The notes under the pieces are model-generated. The model made no database searches. It was not told the origin of the DNA and worked only from the letters and a program-made list of their open reading frames with translations. Positions 1 through 7,898 of a DNA stretch of 46,921 nt are shown piece by piece. Made by a program: the position numbers and the translations under genes. This DNA comes from Amycolatopsis thermalba (lineage in GTDB: Bacteria; Actinomycetota; Actinomycetes; Mycobacteriales; Pseudonocardiaceae): assembly GCF_003385215.1 (NCBI RefSeq), contig NZ_PQHW01000050.1:1-46921 (forward strand), written 5' to 3'. The first letter of the stretch is position 1; each line of letters begins with the position of its first letter.

Positions 1-1078
1 GGTAGTACGCGCCCGCCGAGGACGGCACCTCTCCCCCGCACAGCACCCGCGCCCCCTCGCCCCGCGCGCGGTCCACCAGCGACGCCACCCGGTCGCGGTG
101 CGCGACCGTCGCCAGCGGCGCCACCTGCGTGTCCGCCGCGGTGCCCGGCCCCATCCTCAGCCGGGACGCCCCCGCCACCAGCAGGTCCCGGAACTCGGCG
201 TACCGCGGCTCCGGCAGGAAGATCCGCGACCCGGCGATGCAGCTCTGGCCGCTGGAGGAGAAGATCCCGTACAGGATCCCGGCCACCGCCTGCTCCACCG
301 CCGCGTCCGGGCACACGATCGTCGGTGACTTGCCGCCCAGCTCCATGGTCACCGGCATGACCTTCTCCGCCGCGATCCGCCCGATCGCCCGCCCGGTCGA
401 CGTGCCGCCGGTGAACGCGACCTTGCCGACCAGCGGGTGCCGCACGATCGCATCCCCCACCACCGACCCCGGGCCCGGCAGCACGGACAGCAACGGCGCC
501 GGCACCCCCGCCTCCAGCACCAGCCGCGCCAGCGCCAGCGACACCAGCGGGGTCGCCTCGGCCGGTTTGAGCAGCACGCCGTTGCCCGCGGCCAGCGCGG
601 GCGCGATCTTCTGCGCGTCGCTGGCGATCGGCGAGTTCCACGGCGTGATCGCGCCGACCACCCCGATCGGCTCGTACACCGACATGGTCAGCCACGGCCC
701 GCGTTGCGGGGTCAGCGCGGTTTCCATCGTCTCCAGCGCCGCCGCGTAGAACCGGAACGTCCCGGCCGCGCTCGCGACCAGCGCCCGCGTCTCCCGCAGG
801 GTCTTGCCGGTGTTGCGGGTCTGCAGCAGGGCCAGCGACTCCGCGTCCCGCTCGATCAGGTCGCCGACCCGGGCCAGCGCCCGGGCCCGTTCGTGCGGCA
901 GCAACGCCGCCCACTCGGCCACCGACGCCGCGCGGGCCGCCTCGTCGACGTCCCGCGCGGACGCGCCGTGCACGACCGCGATCGGCTCACCGGTCGCCGG
1001 GTCCACGCACTCCAGCGGTGCGCCACCGCCCCGCCGCCACCGCCCGGCCACCAGGATCTCGTCCGCGGGCACTGTCAT
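1..1078 (-). CDS. NAD(P)-dependent aldehyde dehydrogenase (3' part outside window)
   Basis: About 359 residues of an aldehyde dehydrogenase superfamily protein (full length usually 470-500); the C-terminus lies beyond the left edge. The start ATG at 1078 gives MTVPADEILVAGRW and is preceded by GGAGG. The ELGGKSP segment carries the general-base Glu, and SSSGQSCIAGSR carries the catalytic Cys, so the visible active site is intact. Enzymes of this family oxidise an aldehyde to the acid in the cytoplasm. The gene is divergent from the catabolic operon starting at 1262 and shares its operator-rich promoter, so it probably belongs to the same pathway, perhaps oxidising an aldehyde released downstream of ring cleavage or by the TPP enzyme. 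The substrate cannot be read from sequence. Confidence 0.93.
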   Translation of the reverse strand, partial: MTVPADEILVAGRWRRGGGAPLECVDPATGEPIAVVHGASARDVDEAARAASVAEWAALLPHERARALARVGDLIERDAESLALLQTRNTGKTLRETRALVASAAGTFRFYAAALETMETALTPQRGPWLTMSVYEPIGVVGAITPWNSPIASDAQKIAPALAAGNGVLLKPAEATPLVSLALARLVLEAGVPAPLLSVLPGPGSVVGDAIVRHPLVGKVAFTGGTSTGRAIGRIAAEKVMPVTMELGGKSPTIVCPDAAVEQAVAGILYGIFSSSGQSCIAGSRIFLPEPRYAEFRDLLVAGASRLRMGPGTAADTQVAPLATVAHRDRVASLVDRARGEGARVLCGGEVPSSAGAYY

Positions 1079-1115
1079 CGAGCCACCTCCACACGCCGTC
1101 CAGGCTCGGCAGAAT

Positions 1116-1244
1116 AACTTAGCTCTAAGTTAATTGGAAGGTGTTGACGGTATTGAAACAAACCCGCAGAAAACTTAGCGCTAAGGGTTGTCGGCGACCG
1201 GGAGGCGGTGCTACAAACTCTTCCCAAGTTCCCTTAGAGCTAAG
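1116..1244. promoter_or_regulatory. Divergent promoter region with three CTTAG-NN-CTAAG operators
   Basis: Three 12-bp palindromes share the arms CTTAG/CTAAG: 1118-1129 (centre CT; 7-nt arms 1116-1131), 1174-1185 (centre CG, fully symmetric) and 1233-1244 (centre AG, the exact reverse complement of the first core). Centres are 56 and 59 bp apart. TTGACG at 1144-1149 is a possible -35 element for the rightward operon; I could not place a convincing -10. The last site lies 6 bp before the AAGGAG ribosome site of the cupin gene, a position that suits repression. No regulator of this locus is present in the window. Confidence 0.75.
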
Positions 1245-1261
1245 ACATCCAAGGAGATCCC

Positions 1262-1771
1262 GTGACGACGACGCAAGCCGGCCTCGAGGAACTGATCGAC
1301 TCCTGCATCGCGACCCGCGAATCGCGCTACGAGGACTGGGACACGCTCGGTTTCCAGGCCAAGGCGGGCGACCAGTTCCGCCGCGCCCAGGTCCGCTACA
1401 TCGGCTCCGGCGCCACCGGCAACCACGACACCGACAACCGCATCCTGCCCTCGGAGCACTTCACCTTCTCCAACATGCGGCTGCCGGCCGGCGCGATCGG
1501 TCCCGAGCACACCCACCACGACGTGGAAGAGGTCTTCTTCGTCCTGGAGGGCACCCTCGAGGTCACCGTGCACGACGTCGAGGACGGCACCAAGACCGCC
1601 AGCCGCGTGCTGGGCTACCGCGACCTGATCCGCGTCCCCGCCGGGGTGCCGCGCAGCCTGCGCAACATCGGCGACACCGACGCCCTGTTCGCCGTGATCA
1701 TCGGCGCGCAGAAGCCGCAGCTGCCGACCTACCCGCCGACCTCGCCGATGCACGGCGTGACCCGCGACTGA
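1262..1771 (+). CDS. Cupin-domain protein, first gene of the aromatic catabolic operon
   Basis: A 169-residue single-domain cupin. The stretch PEHTHHDVEEVFFVLEG matches cupin motif 1 (H-x-H, Glu, Gly), and motif 2 follows around VPAGVPRSLRNIGD. The start is GTG 1262, 5 nt after AAGGAG (1251-1256). Small cupins in such operons are metal-binding dioxygenases, isomerases or ligand-binding accessory proteins, and the sequence does not decide between them. The gene leads a plus-strand operon of closely packed or overlapping genes, with a 4-nt gap to the reductase gene. A role in processing a pathway intermediate is inference. Confidence 0.85.
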   Translation: MTTTQAGLEELIDSCIATRESRYEDWDTLGFQAKAGDQFRRAQVRYIGSGATGNHDTDNRILPSEHFTFSNMRLPAGAIGPEHTHHDVEEVFFVLEGTLEVTVHDVEDGTKTASRVLGYRDLIRVPAGVPRSLRNIGDTDALFAVIIGAQKPQLPTYPPTSPMHGVTRD

Positions 1772-1775
1772 CGCC

Positions 1776-2711
1776 ATGCCCCGGACGGTACGAGTTCACC
1801 AGAGCACCTGGCTGGCCGACGGGGTCGTGCGCGTCGAGCTGCGCGACCCCGCCGGGGCGGCCCTGCCGGCGTGGGAGCCGGGCGCGCACCTGTCGCTGCA
1901 CCTGCCCAACGGGCTGGTCCGGGAGTACTCCCTGTGCGGCGACCCGGCGGACGGGCACAGCTGGACCGTGGCCGTCCTGCGCGAGCCGTCCTCCCGCGGC
2001 GGCAGCGCGTGGGTGCACGAGCGCCTCACGCCCGGCACGCTGATCGAGATCGACGGGCCGCGCAACAACTTCGCCCTCGAAGACGCGCGGGCGCACCTGC
2101 TGATCGCGGGCGGCATCGGCATCACTCCCCTGCTGGCGATGGCGAACCGCCTGCAAGAGCGGGATTCCGACTGGAGCATGCTCTACTGTGGACGATCCCG
2201 GGCGAGCATGGCCTTCCTGGGCGACCTGCCCGCGGACCGGGTGCGCGTGCACGCCGACGACGAGCACGGCGGACCGCCGGACCTGGCCGTGGAGCTGGCC
2301 GGTCTCCGGCCGGGCACGCTGGTCTACTGCTGCGGCCCGGAACCGCTCATCGCCGCGGTCGAGGCCGCGCTCCCGGACACCTCGATGCTGCGGGTCGAGC
2401 GGTTCCGCGCGCCCACAACAACCCCGCCCGCCCCTGACGAGGGCTTCGACGTGGTGTGCGGCGGGTCCGGGCGGCGCGTGCCGGTTCCGGCCGGCGTGTC
2501 CATCCTGGACGCGCTCGCCGGGGCGGGGGTGTCCGTGCCGAACTCCTGCCGGGAAGGGGTGTGCGGCACGTGCGAGACCAAGGTGCTCTCCGGGGAACCG
2601 GAGCACCGCGACTTCCTGCTGAGCGACGACGAGAAGGCGGCCGGCGGCACGATGCTGATCTGCGTGTCGCGCAGCCGGTCGGCCGAGCTCGTCCTGGACG
2701 TGGAGGACTGA
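1776..2711 (+). CDS. PDR/VanB-family oxidoreductase (FMN, NAD, C-terminal 2Fe-2S)
   Basis: A 311-residue reductase of the phthalate dioxygenase reductase/VanB type. Domain order is an FMN-binding barrel with REYSLCG, an NAD-binding domain starting at AGGIGITP and containing CCGPEPL, and a C-terminal plant-type ferredoxin with CREGVCGTC and a later Cys in ICVS. It moves electrons from NAD(P)H to a Rieske oxygenase, here almost certainly the product of the gene at 2904. The length is typical of the family, and all cofactor motifs are present. Only the 192-bp gene at 2716 separates it from its oxygenase partner. Confidence 0.92.
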   Translation: MPRTVRVHQSTWLADGVVRVELRDPAGAALPAWEPGAHLSLHLPNGLVREYSLCGDPADGHSWTVAVLREPSSRGGSAWVHERLTPGTLIEIDGPRNNFALEDARAHLLIAGGIGITPLLAMANRLQERDSDWSMLYCGRSRASMAFLGDLPADRVRVHADDEHGGPPDLAVELAGLRPGTLVYCCGPEPLIAAVEAALPDTSMLRVERFRAPTTTPPAPDEGFDVVCGGSGRRVPVPAGVSILDALAGAGVSVPNSCREGVCGTCETKVLSGEPEHRDFLLSDDEKAAGGTMLICVSRSRSAELVLDVED

Positions 2712-2715
2712 GGAC

Positions 2716-2907
2716 ATGCCTTCCAGCTACGAGAACGCGTTCGGCGACGAACTCGAGGCGATCTACGGCCGCGGCGTGCACGACCTGCCCGGTGTCGTGG
2801 CCGCCCTCAACTCCTCCGGGGTGCGCCCCGCGGGCGGCGAGGACTGGACCGAGTCGTCGTTCACCGCCGAACTGGCCCGCCTGAGCGGAACGGAGAACCA
2901 CGCGTGA
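2716..2907 (+). CDS. Small recombinase-like HTH protein between reductase and oxygenase
   Basis: A 63-residue protein, MPSSYENAFGDELEAIYG onward, with a segment resembling the recombinase-type helix-turn-helix (LPGVVAALNSSGVRPAGG, then WTESSFTAELARL). Its ATG is 4 nt after the reductase stop, and its stop overlaps the Rieske oxygenase GTG start (GTGA), so translation is probably coupled. From memory, small proteins of this type sit next to Rieske oxygenase genes in other bacteria; their role is unknown to me. It could be an assembly or docking factor rather than a DNA-binding protein. The function is not established. Confidence 0.75.
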   Translation: MPSSYENAFGDELEAIYGRGVHDLPGVVAALNSSGVRPAGGEDWTESSFTAELARLSGTENHA

Positions 2908-3947
2908 ACCCCTTGCACACCCCCGAGGGCCTGCTGACGTTCGGGCTGCGGGACCGCTGGTACCCGCTGTGCCCGTCGGACCACGTGCGCACCGGCGAAC
3001 TCGTCCGGATCGACCGCGCGGGCGAGCAGCTGCTGCTGTGGCGGGACGCCGCGGGAACCGTGCACGTCCAGGAGGACCGCTGCCCGCACCGCGGGGCGCG
3101 GCTGTCGCAGGGCGTGCACATGGGCGACCGGATCGCCTGCAACTACCACGGCGTGCAGCTCGACGCCGAGGGCACGGTGGTGTCCGTGCCGGGCAGCCCG
3201 GGCTGCGCGCTGGAGGGCCGCCGCGTCCTGCGGACGTTCCCCGCCGAGGAGCACGCGGGCGCGATCTTCGCCTGGTTCGGTGTCGACGAATCGGCACCGC
3301 CGGCCCCGCTGGAGGTGCCGGAGCCGATCGCGGGGGGAGAGTGGTCGCAGTTCCTCTGCTACGTCGAATGGGACGCGCCCTACCTGTACTCGCTGGACAA
3401 CCTGCTCGACCCCATGCACGGCGCGTTCCTGCACCGCAACAGCCACACCATGTTCGCCGGCAAGCGCGAGGCGGTCTTCCAGATCCGCGCGACCGACAAG
3501 GGTTTCGTGTTCGAGAAGACCGACCAGCGCGGCGTCAACTTCGACTGGGTGGAGCTGACTCACGGCGGCGCCGACTGGGTCACCCTCGACATCCCGTACC
3601 CGGACACCGCCGGCCCGGGCGGTCCGTTCTCGATCGTCGCCGGTTTGTGCGCGATCTCGGAGAACCGGCACGCCGGGTTCTTCTGGCGCTGCCGCAAGGT
3701 GTCCGGCTGGGAGCGGGACAGCTGGCGCTTCCTCTACCGCAACCGGCTGGAGGCCCGGCACTACGCGGTGCTGGAGCAGGACCGCGAAATGGCCGAGGCG
3801 ATGCCCGCCGACGCGTGGGACCGGGAAAACCTCTACCAGCACGACATCGCGCTGGTCCGCATGCGGCGCCTGCTCAAGGCCGAAGCCGCGAAACAGGTGG
3901 CCCGCCTGACCGAGCCCGCGACCGCCCCGCCGGTCCCGGTCGCCTGA
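2904..3947 (+). CDS. Rieske 2Fe-2S aromatic ring oxygenase, alpha subunit
   Basis: A 347-residue terminal oxygenase. The Rieske cluster ligands are C60/H62 (CPHRGA) and C79/H82 (CNYHG). The mononuclear iron site is indicated by DNLLDPMHGAFLH (D170, H173, H178). The size and the VanB-type partner resemble single-subunit oxygenases such as vanillate O-demethylase or phthalate-type oxygenases rather than alpha/beta dioxygenases. No beta subunit is encoded nearby. The start is GTG 2904, overlapping the previous stop. It probably hydroxylates or demethylates the aromatic substrate before the extradiol enzyme at 3969 opens the ring. Confidence 0.92.
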   Translation: MNPLHTPEGLLTFGLRDRWYPLCPSDHVRTGELVRIDRAGEQLLLWRDAAGTVHVQEDRCPHRGARLSQGVHMGDRIACNYHGVQLDAEGTVVSVPGSPGCALEGRRVLRTFPAEEHAGAIFAWFGVDESAPPAPLEVPEPIAGGEWSQFLCYVEWDAPYLYSLDNLLDPMHGAFLHRNSHTMFAGKREAVFQIRATDKGFVFEKTDQRGVNFDWVELTHGGADWVTLDIPYPDTAGPGGPFSIVAGLCAISENRHAGFFWRCRKVSGWERDSWRFLYRNRLEARHYAVLEQDREMAEAMPADAWDRENLYQHDIALVRMRRLLKAEAAKQVARLTEPATAPPVPVA

Positions 3948-3968
3948 CAACTTCCCTTGGAGGACACC

Positions 3969-4892
3969 ATGTCCGAACCCGTCGTCCGGTTGCGGGCGCT
4001 GCGGTCGGTGACCCTGCGCTCCACCGCGTGCGCCGACGCGGGCGAGTTCTACCGCGAGGTGTGGGGGCTGCGGCAGGTCGAGCAGGACACCGGCGCGGTG
4101 TGGCTGCGCGGCACCAGCAGCGAACACCACGTGCTGCAGTTGCAGCAGGCCGAGCAGAACGCGCTCGGCAAGGTGGCCTTCGCGGTCGCCACGCCCCGCG
4201 AGATCGACGAGGCCGCCACGCGCCTGGCCGCCCAGGGCATCCCGCTGGTCACCGAGCCCGGCAAGCTGGACCAGGTCGGCGGCGGCTACGGGCTGCGCTT
4301 CGCCGATCCGGAGGGCAGGCTGATCGAGCTGTCCGCGGACGTGTTCGCGGTGACCCCGGACGATCCGGACGGGCACCCCGCGGTGCCGCGGAAGCTGGCG
4401 CACGTCGTGCTCAACACCGCCGACATCGACGCGGCCTGCGAGTTCTACACGCGCGTGCTCGGCATGCGGATCTCCGACTGGTCCGAGCACCAGATGGCGT
4501 TCCTGCGCTGCAACGCCGACCACCACGTGATCGCGTTCAACCAGGCGCCGTTCGCGTCGGTCAACCACGTCGCCTACGAGATGGCCTCGATCGACCACTT
4601 CATGCGCGGCATCGGGCGGCTGCGGCACAACGGGATCACCCCGCTGTGGGGCCCGGGGCGGCACGGGCCGGGCAGCAACACGTTCGGCTACTTCGCCGAC
4701 CCGGCCGGGCTGGTGTGCGAGTACACCTCCGAGGTCGAGCAGGTGGTGGAGGACGCGTGGCTGTGCCGGGTGTGGCGGCGCACGCCCGAGCTGTCCGACC
4801 TGTGGGGCACCGCGGGCCCGCCGTCGAAGGACGTCCGCACCCACATGGCGGGCGTGCCCGACCCCGGCTACTCGGCGTGGTGGCAGGGATGA
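3969..4892 (+). CDS. Type I extradiol ring-cleavage dioxygenase (two VOC domains)
   Basis: A 307-residue protein with two vicinal-oxygen-chelate domains (about 1-130 and 142-280), the layout of BphC/HsaC-like extradiol dioxygenases. The C-terminal domain keeps the metal triad H145 (KLAHVVLN), H200 (SVNHVAYE) and E251 (GLVCEYTSE). H185/H186 and Y241 fall where catalytic His and Tyr residues are expected. It would cleave a catechol-type ring next to the two hydroxyls using Fe(II) or Mn(II). I chose ATG 3969 because TTGGAGG (3957-3963) is its ribosome site; an upstream TTG lies inside that site. A C-C hydrolase gene lies one gene away. Confidence 0.92.
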   Translation: MSEPVVRLRALRSVTLRSTACADAGEFYREVWGLRQVEQDTGAVWLRGTSSEHHVLQLQQAEQNALGKVAFAVATPREIDEAATRLAAQGIPLVTEPGKLDQVGGGYGLRFADPEGRLIELSADVFAVTPDDPDGHPAVPRKLAHVVLNTADIDAACEFYTRVLGMRISDWSEHQMAFLRCNADHHVIAFNQAPFASVNHVAYEMASIDHFMRGIGRLRHNGITPLWGPGRHGPGSNTFGYFADPAGLVCEYTSEVEQVVEDAWLCRVWRRTPELSDLWGTAGPPSKDVRTHMAGVPDPGYSAWWQG

Positions 4893-5665
4893 GGACCGGG
4901 GTGATCGGCGCGGGCGCGATCGGCGGCGTGGTCGCCCGCGCCCTGCGCGACGGGACCGTACCGGGTGCGACGCTCTCCGGCGTCGTGGACCCGGCCGGGC
5001 CCGCGGACCTGCCGGTGGTGTCGCTGGACGAGCTGCTGTCCACTTCGGACCTGGTGGTCGAGGCGGCCGGGCAGCGCGCACTGGCGGAGGTCGGACCTCA
5101 GGTGCTGGCCGCCGGGCGAGACCTGCTGGTCGTGTCGGTCGGCGCACTGGCCGACGACGCCCTGCTGGCGAAGCTGCTGTCCGCCGGACCGGGTGAGCTG
5201 CACCTGTCCACCGGGGCGATCGGCGGGCTGGACCTGCTGCGGGCGGCGGCCCGGATGGCGCCGCTGTCCCGGGTGACGATCGAGACCACGAAACTGGCCG
5301 CGAACCTGGTGCAGCCGTGGATGCCGGCCGATCAGGCCGAGCGGCTGCGGACCACCGCCGAGCCGGTCGAGCTGATGCGTGGCCCGGCCCGCGAGGTGAC
5401 CGCGGCGTTCCCGAAGTCGGCGAACGTGGCGGCCTCGGTGGCGCTGGCCGCGGGCGACTGGGACGTGGTCGAGGCGGCGGTGATCGCCGATCCGGCCGCG
5501 GAGCTGACCTCGCACGTCATCACCGCTGAGGGGCCGGCCGGGTCGTACCGGTTCGAGATCCGCAACCGGCCCTCGCCGCGGACTCCGACGAGCAGCGAGG
5601 TCGTGCCGCACGCGGTGCTCGGCGCGATCGCCGCGCTGGCCGAGCCCCGGGTGGTGTTCCGATGA
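4889..5665 (+). CDS. Aspartate dehydrogenase (NadX/DUF108)-like protein
   Basis: A 258-residue NAD(P)-binding protein starting MRTGVIGAGAIGG (Rossmann GxGxxG), with the family segments LHLSTGAIGGLD, TTKLAAN and FPKSANVAASVALA. True aspartate dehydrogenases interconvert L-aspartate and iminoaspartate in NAD synthesis. Placed inside a catabolic operon, this homologue probably handles another substrate, possibly an amino or imino compound, but that is inference. ATG 4889 overlaps the dioxygenase stop (ATGA), and the stop overlaps the next start (ATGA). Length is typical. Confidence 0.8.
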   Translation: MRTGVIGAGAIGGVVARALRDGTVPGATLSGVVDPAGPADLPVVSLDELLSTSDLVVEAAGQRALAEVGPQVLAAGRDLLVVSVGALADDALLAKLLSAGPGELHLSTGAIGGLDLLRAAARMAPLSRVTIETTKLAANLVQPWMPADQAERLRTTAEPVELMRGPAREVTAAFPKSANVAASVALAAGDWDVVEAAVIADPAAELTSHVITAEGPAGSYRFEIRNRPSPRTPTSSEVVPHAVLGAIAALAEPRVVFR

Positions 5666-6375
5666 CTCCGGTGTTGCTGCTGCACGGCATCGGCGGGTCG
5701 AGCGCGTCCTTCGAGCCGCAGGTGGACGTGCTGTCGAAGCGTCACCGGGTGGTCGCCTGGGACGCGCCGGGCTACGGGGACTCGCCCGATCCGGAGCGGG
5801 CCGACATCGGCTGGTACGCCGAGCAGGCTGCGCGGATCTTCGACGAGCCCGCGCACGTGGTGGGCGTGTCGTGGGGCGGGGTGATCGCGACCCGGCTCGC
5901 GCTGGAGCACCCCGTGCGGTCGCTGACCCTGGCCGATTCGACGCGCGGCTCCGGCACCAGCCCCGAGGCCGCCGCGCGGATGCGCGCGCGGGTGGACGAG
6001 CTGGCCGAGGTGGGCGCCGCGGAGTTCGCGCGGCGGCGCGCGCCGCGGCTCAGCTCCGATCCGGCGACCCGCGCGAAGGTCGAGGCGACCATGGCCCGGG
6101 TGCGCCTGGCCGGGTACCGCGCGGCCGCGGAGTCGATGGCCACCACCGACCACGGTCCGCTGCTCGGCCGGATCAGCGTGCCGACGCTGGTGGTGGTCGG
6201 CGCGGACGACCAGGTCACCGGCGTCGCGGAGAGCCGGTTGCTGGCGCGGGAAATCCCGGGCGCGCGGCTGCGGGTGATCGGCGGCGGGCACGCGGCCAAC
6301 CAGGAGTGCCCGGACGAGTTCAACGAGGTCCTGCTGGAGTTCCTGTCCGAAGTGGAGGCCGCGCGATGCGCCTGA
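5662..6375 (+). CDS. Alpha/beta hydrolase (meta-cleavage product or enol-lactone hydrolase type)
   Basis: A 237-residue alpha/beta-fold hydrolase. An oxyanion loop LLLHGIGGSS opens the protein. The nucleophile elbow is GVSWGG (Ser), the acid is in VVGADDQVTG (Asp), and the His is in GGGHAANQE. The set fits MhpC/BphD-type C-C hydrolases or 3-oxoadipate enol-lactonases. Directly downstream of an extradiol dioxygenase the first role is more likely: hydrolysis of the ring-opened product. Start and stop overlap both neighbours, so it is co-translated. Confidence 0.88.
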   Translation: MTPVLLLHGIGGSSASFEPQVDVLSKRHRVVAWDAPGYGDSPDPERADIGWYAEQAARIFDEPAHVVGVSWGGVIATRLALEHPVRSLTLADSTRGSGTSPEAAARMRARVDELAEVGAAEFARRRAPRLSSDPATRAKVEATMARVRLAGYRAAAESMATTDHGPLLGRISVPTLVVVGADDQVTGVAESRLLAREIPGARLRVIGGGHAANQECPDEFNEVLLEFLSEVEAARCA

Positions 6376-7100
6376 TCGTGGTGACCGGCGCCGGGCGCGG
6401 GCTCGGCTGGGCGATCGCCGACGCCCTCGGCGCGTCCGGCGCGCAGGTCGTGGTCGCCGAGAGCGATCCGGAGCGGGCCGCTCGCGGGGTGGCGCAGCTG
6501 GAAGAGCGCGGCCGGACCGTGCACCGCATCGACACCGACGTCGCCGATCCCGATTCGGTGGCGCACCTGGCCAAGCGGGTCGCGGAGATCGGGCCGCTGC
6601 ACGGGCTGGTCAACAACGCGGCGATGGCCGACGGGGTGGGCGGCAAGCACTTCGCCGACCTCGAAGTCGAGGCGTGGGACCGGCTGATGACGGTGAACGC
6701 GCGCGGTCCGTGGCTGGTCGCCCGCGCCCTGTACCCGCAGCTGGCGGCCACCGGCGGGCGGATCGTGAACATCGCCTCCGACGTCGCGTTGTTCGGGCCG
6801 CCGCGGCTGGTGCACTACGTGTCGTCGAAGGGCGCGGTGATCGCGATGACCCGCGCCATGGCCCGCGACGCCGGGCCGGACGGGGTGACGGTGAACGCGG
6901 TCGCGCCGGGCCTGACCGAGGTCGAGGCCACCGAGCGGGTGCCCCGCGAACGGCACCAGCTCTACGCGGACGGGCGGGCGCTGACCCGGGCGCAGCGACC
7001 GGGTGACGTGGTGGGCGCGGTGGAGTTCCTGCTCTCCGACGCCGCGTCGTTCATCACCGGGCAAACGTTGGTCGTCGACGGCGGATTCGTCTGCCACTAG
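6366..7100 (+). CDS. Short-chain dehydrogenase/reductase, canonical active site
   Basis: A 244-residue classical SDR: TGAGRGLG nucleotide-binding motif near the N-terminus, NNAAMAD (NNAG-like), Ser in NIASDV, and YVSSK giving the Tyr-Lys pair. The C-terminal TGQTLVVDGGF is typical of the family. It oxidises or reduces a hydroxyl/keto group with NAD(P). The ATG at 6366 overlaps the hydrolase gene by 10 nt. In this operon it may oxidise a cis-diol or a hydroxy intermediate; the substrate is unknown. A second SDR with an altered active site follows 8 nt later. Confidence 0.9.
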   Translation: MRLIVVTGAGRGLGWAIADALGASGAQVVVAESDPERAARGVAQLEERGRTVHRIDTDVADPDSVAHLAKRVAEIGPLHGLVNNAAMADGVGGKHFADLEVEAWDRLMTVNARGPWLVARALYPQLAATGGRIVNIASDVALFGPPRLVHYVSSKGAVIAMTRAMARDAGPDGVTVNAVAPGLTEVEATERVPRERHQLYADGRALTRAQRPGDVVGAVEFLLSDAASFITGQTLVVDGGFVCH

Positions 7101-7108
7101 GAGCTTTC

Positions 7109-7888
7109 ATGGACCTGCGACTTTCCGGGCGGGCGGTGGTGGTGACCGGCGCCAGCTCCGGTGTCGGGCTGGCCACCGCCGCGCTGCTGCTCGCGGAGGG
7201 CGCGCACGTCGCCGCGTGCGCGCGGGACGGCGAGCGGCTGGAGAAGGCGCTCGCCGATCTGCCCCGCGCGTCCGGCGCCCGGCTGTACACCGCGGCCTGC
7301 GACGTCCTCGACGCCGGCGACGTGCGGCGGTTCGTCACCGGCGCGGGCGAGGAGTTCGGCGGGCTGGACGGCGTGGTCAACAACGCCGGCCGCTCGCTGA
7401 TGGCGCGGCTGGCCGAGACCAGCGACGAGCAGTGGCGCGACGAGCTGCACCTGAAGATCTTCTCCGTGCTGCACGTGGTCCGCGCCGCGCAGCCGTGGTT
7501 GCGGCCGGGTGCGGCGGTGGTCAACGTCAACGCGATCCTGTCGCGGCAGCCGGAACCCCAGCTCGCCGCGACCTCGGCGGCGCGGGCGGCGCTGCTGAAC
7601 CTGTCCAAGACGCTGGCCGCGGAGCTGGCGCCCCAGGTGCGGGTCAACTCGGTGTGCCTCGGCCTGGTGGACACCGGGCAGTGGCGGCGCCGGTACGAGC
7701 AGTCCGGCACCTCCCTGTCGTGGGAGGACTGGACCCGCGAGCTGGCCGAGGACCGCGGCATCCCGCTCGGCCGGCTCGGCACCGCCGGCGAGGTCGCCTT
7801 CCCGATCGTGGCGCTGCTGTCGCCACGCGCGTCCTATGTGACCGGTTCCGCCCTCGACGTCGGTGGCGGCGTCGCCCGATACGTCTGA
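7109..7888 (+). CDS. SDR-family protein lacking the Ser-Tyr-Lys catalytic residues
   Basis: A 259-residue SDR fold protein. It keeps TGASSGVG (14-20 region) and NNAG (91-94), so it can probably bind NAD(P). At the catalytic Ser position it reads NVNAIL (N141/A142), and where Y-x3-K is expected it reads T155-S-A-A-R159. The rest of the C-terminus (YVTGSALDVGGG) is normal, and there is no frameshift, so the change looks stable rather than decayed. It may use another mechanism, bind a ligand, or form a heteromer with the canonical SDR encoded just upstream. AGGAGC precedes the ATG. Confidence 0.85.
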   Translation: MDLRLSGRAVVVTGASSGVGLATAALLLAEGAHVAACARDGERLEKALADLPRASGARLYTAACDVLDAGDVRRFVTGAGEEFGGLDGVVNNAGRSLMARLAETSDEQWRDELHLKIFSVLHVVRAAQPWLRPGAAVVNVNAILSRQPEPQLAATSAARAALLNLSKTLAAELAPQVRVNSVCLGLVDTGQWRRRYEQSGTSLSWEDWTRELAEDRGIPLGRLGTAGEVAFPIVALLSPRASYVTGSALDVGGGVARYV

Positions 7889-7898
7889 GGAGACACTC

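Noticed and set aside
3957-3968. TTG start 12 nt before the extradiol dioxygenase ATG
   Set aside because: The TTG is part of the TTGGAGG ribosome site that serves ATG 3969.
2763-5147. Long minus-strand ORF opposite the Rieske and extradiol genes
   Set aside because: No domain, low-complexity composition, and fully covered by real genes on the other strand.
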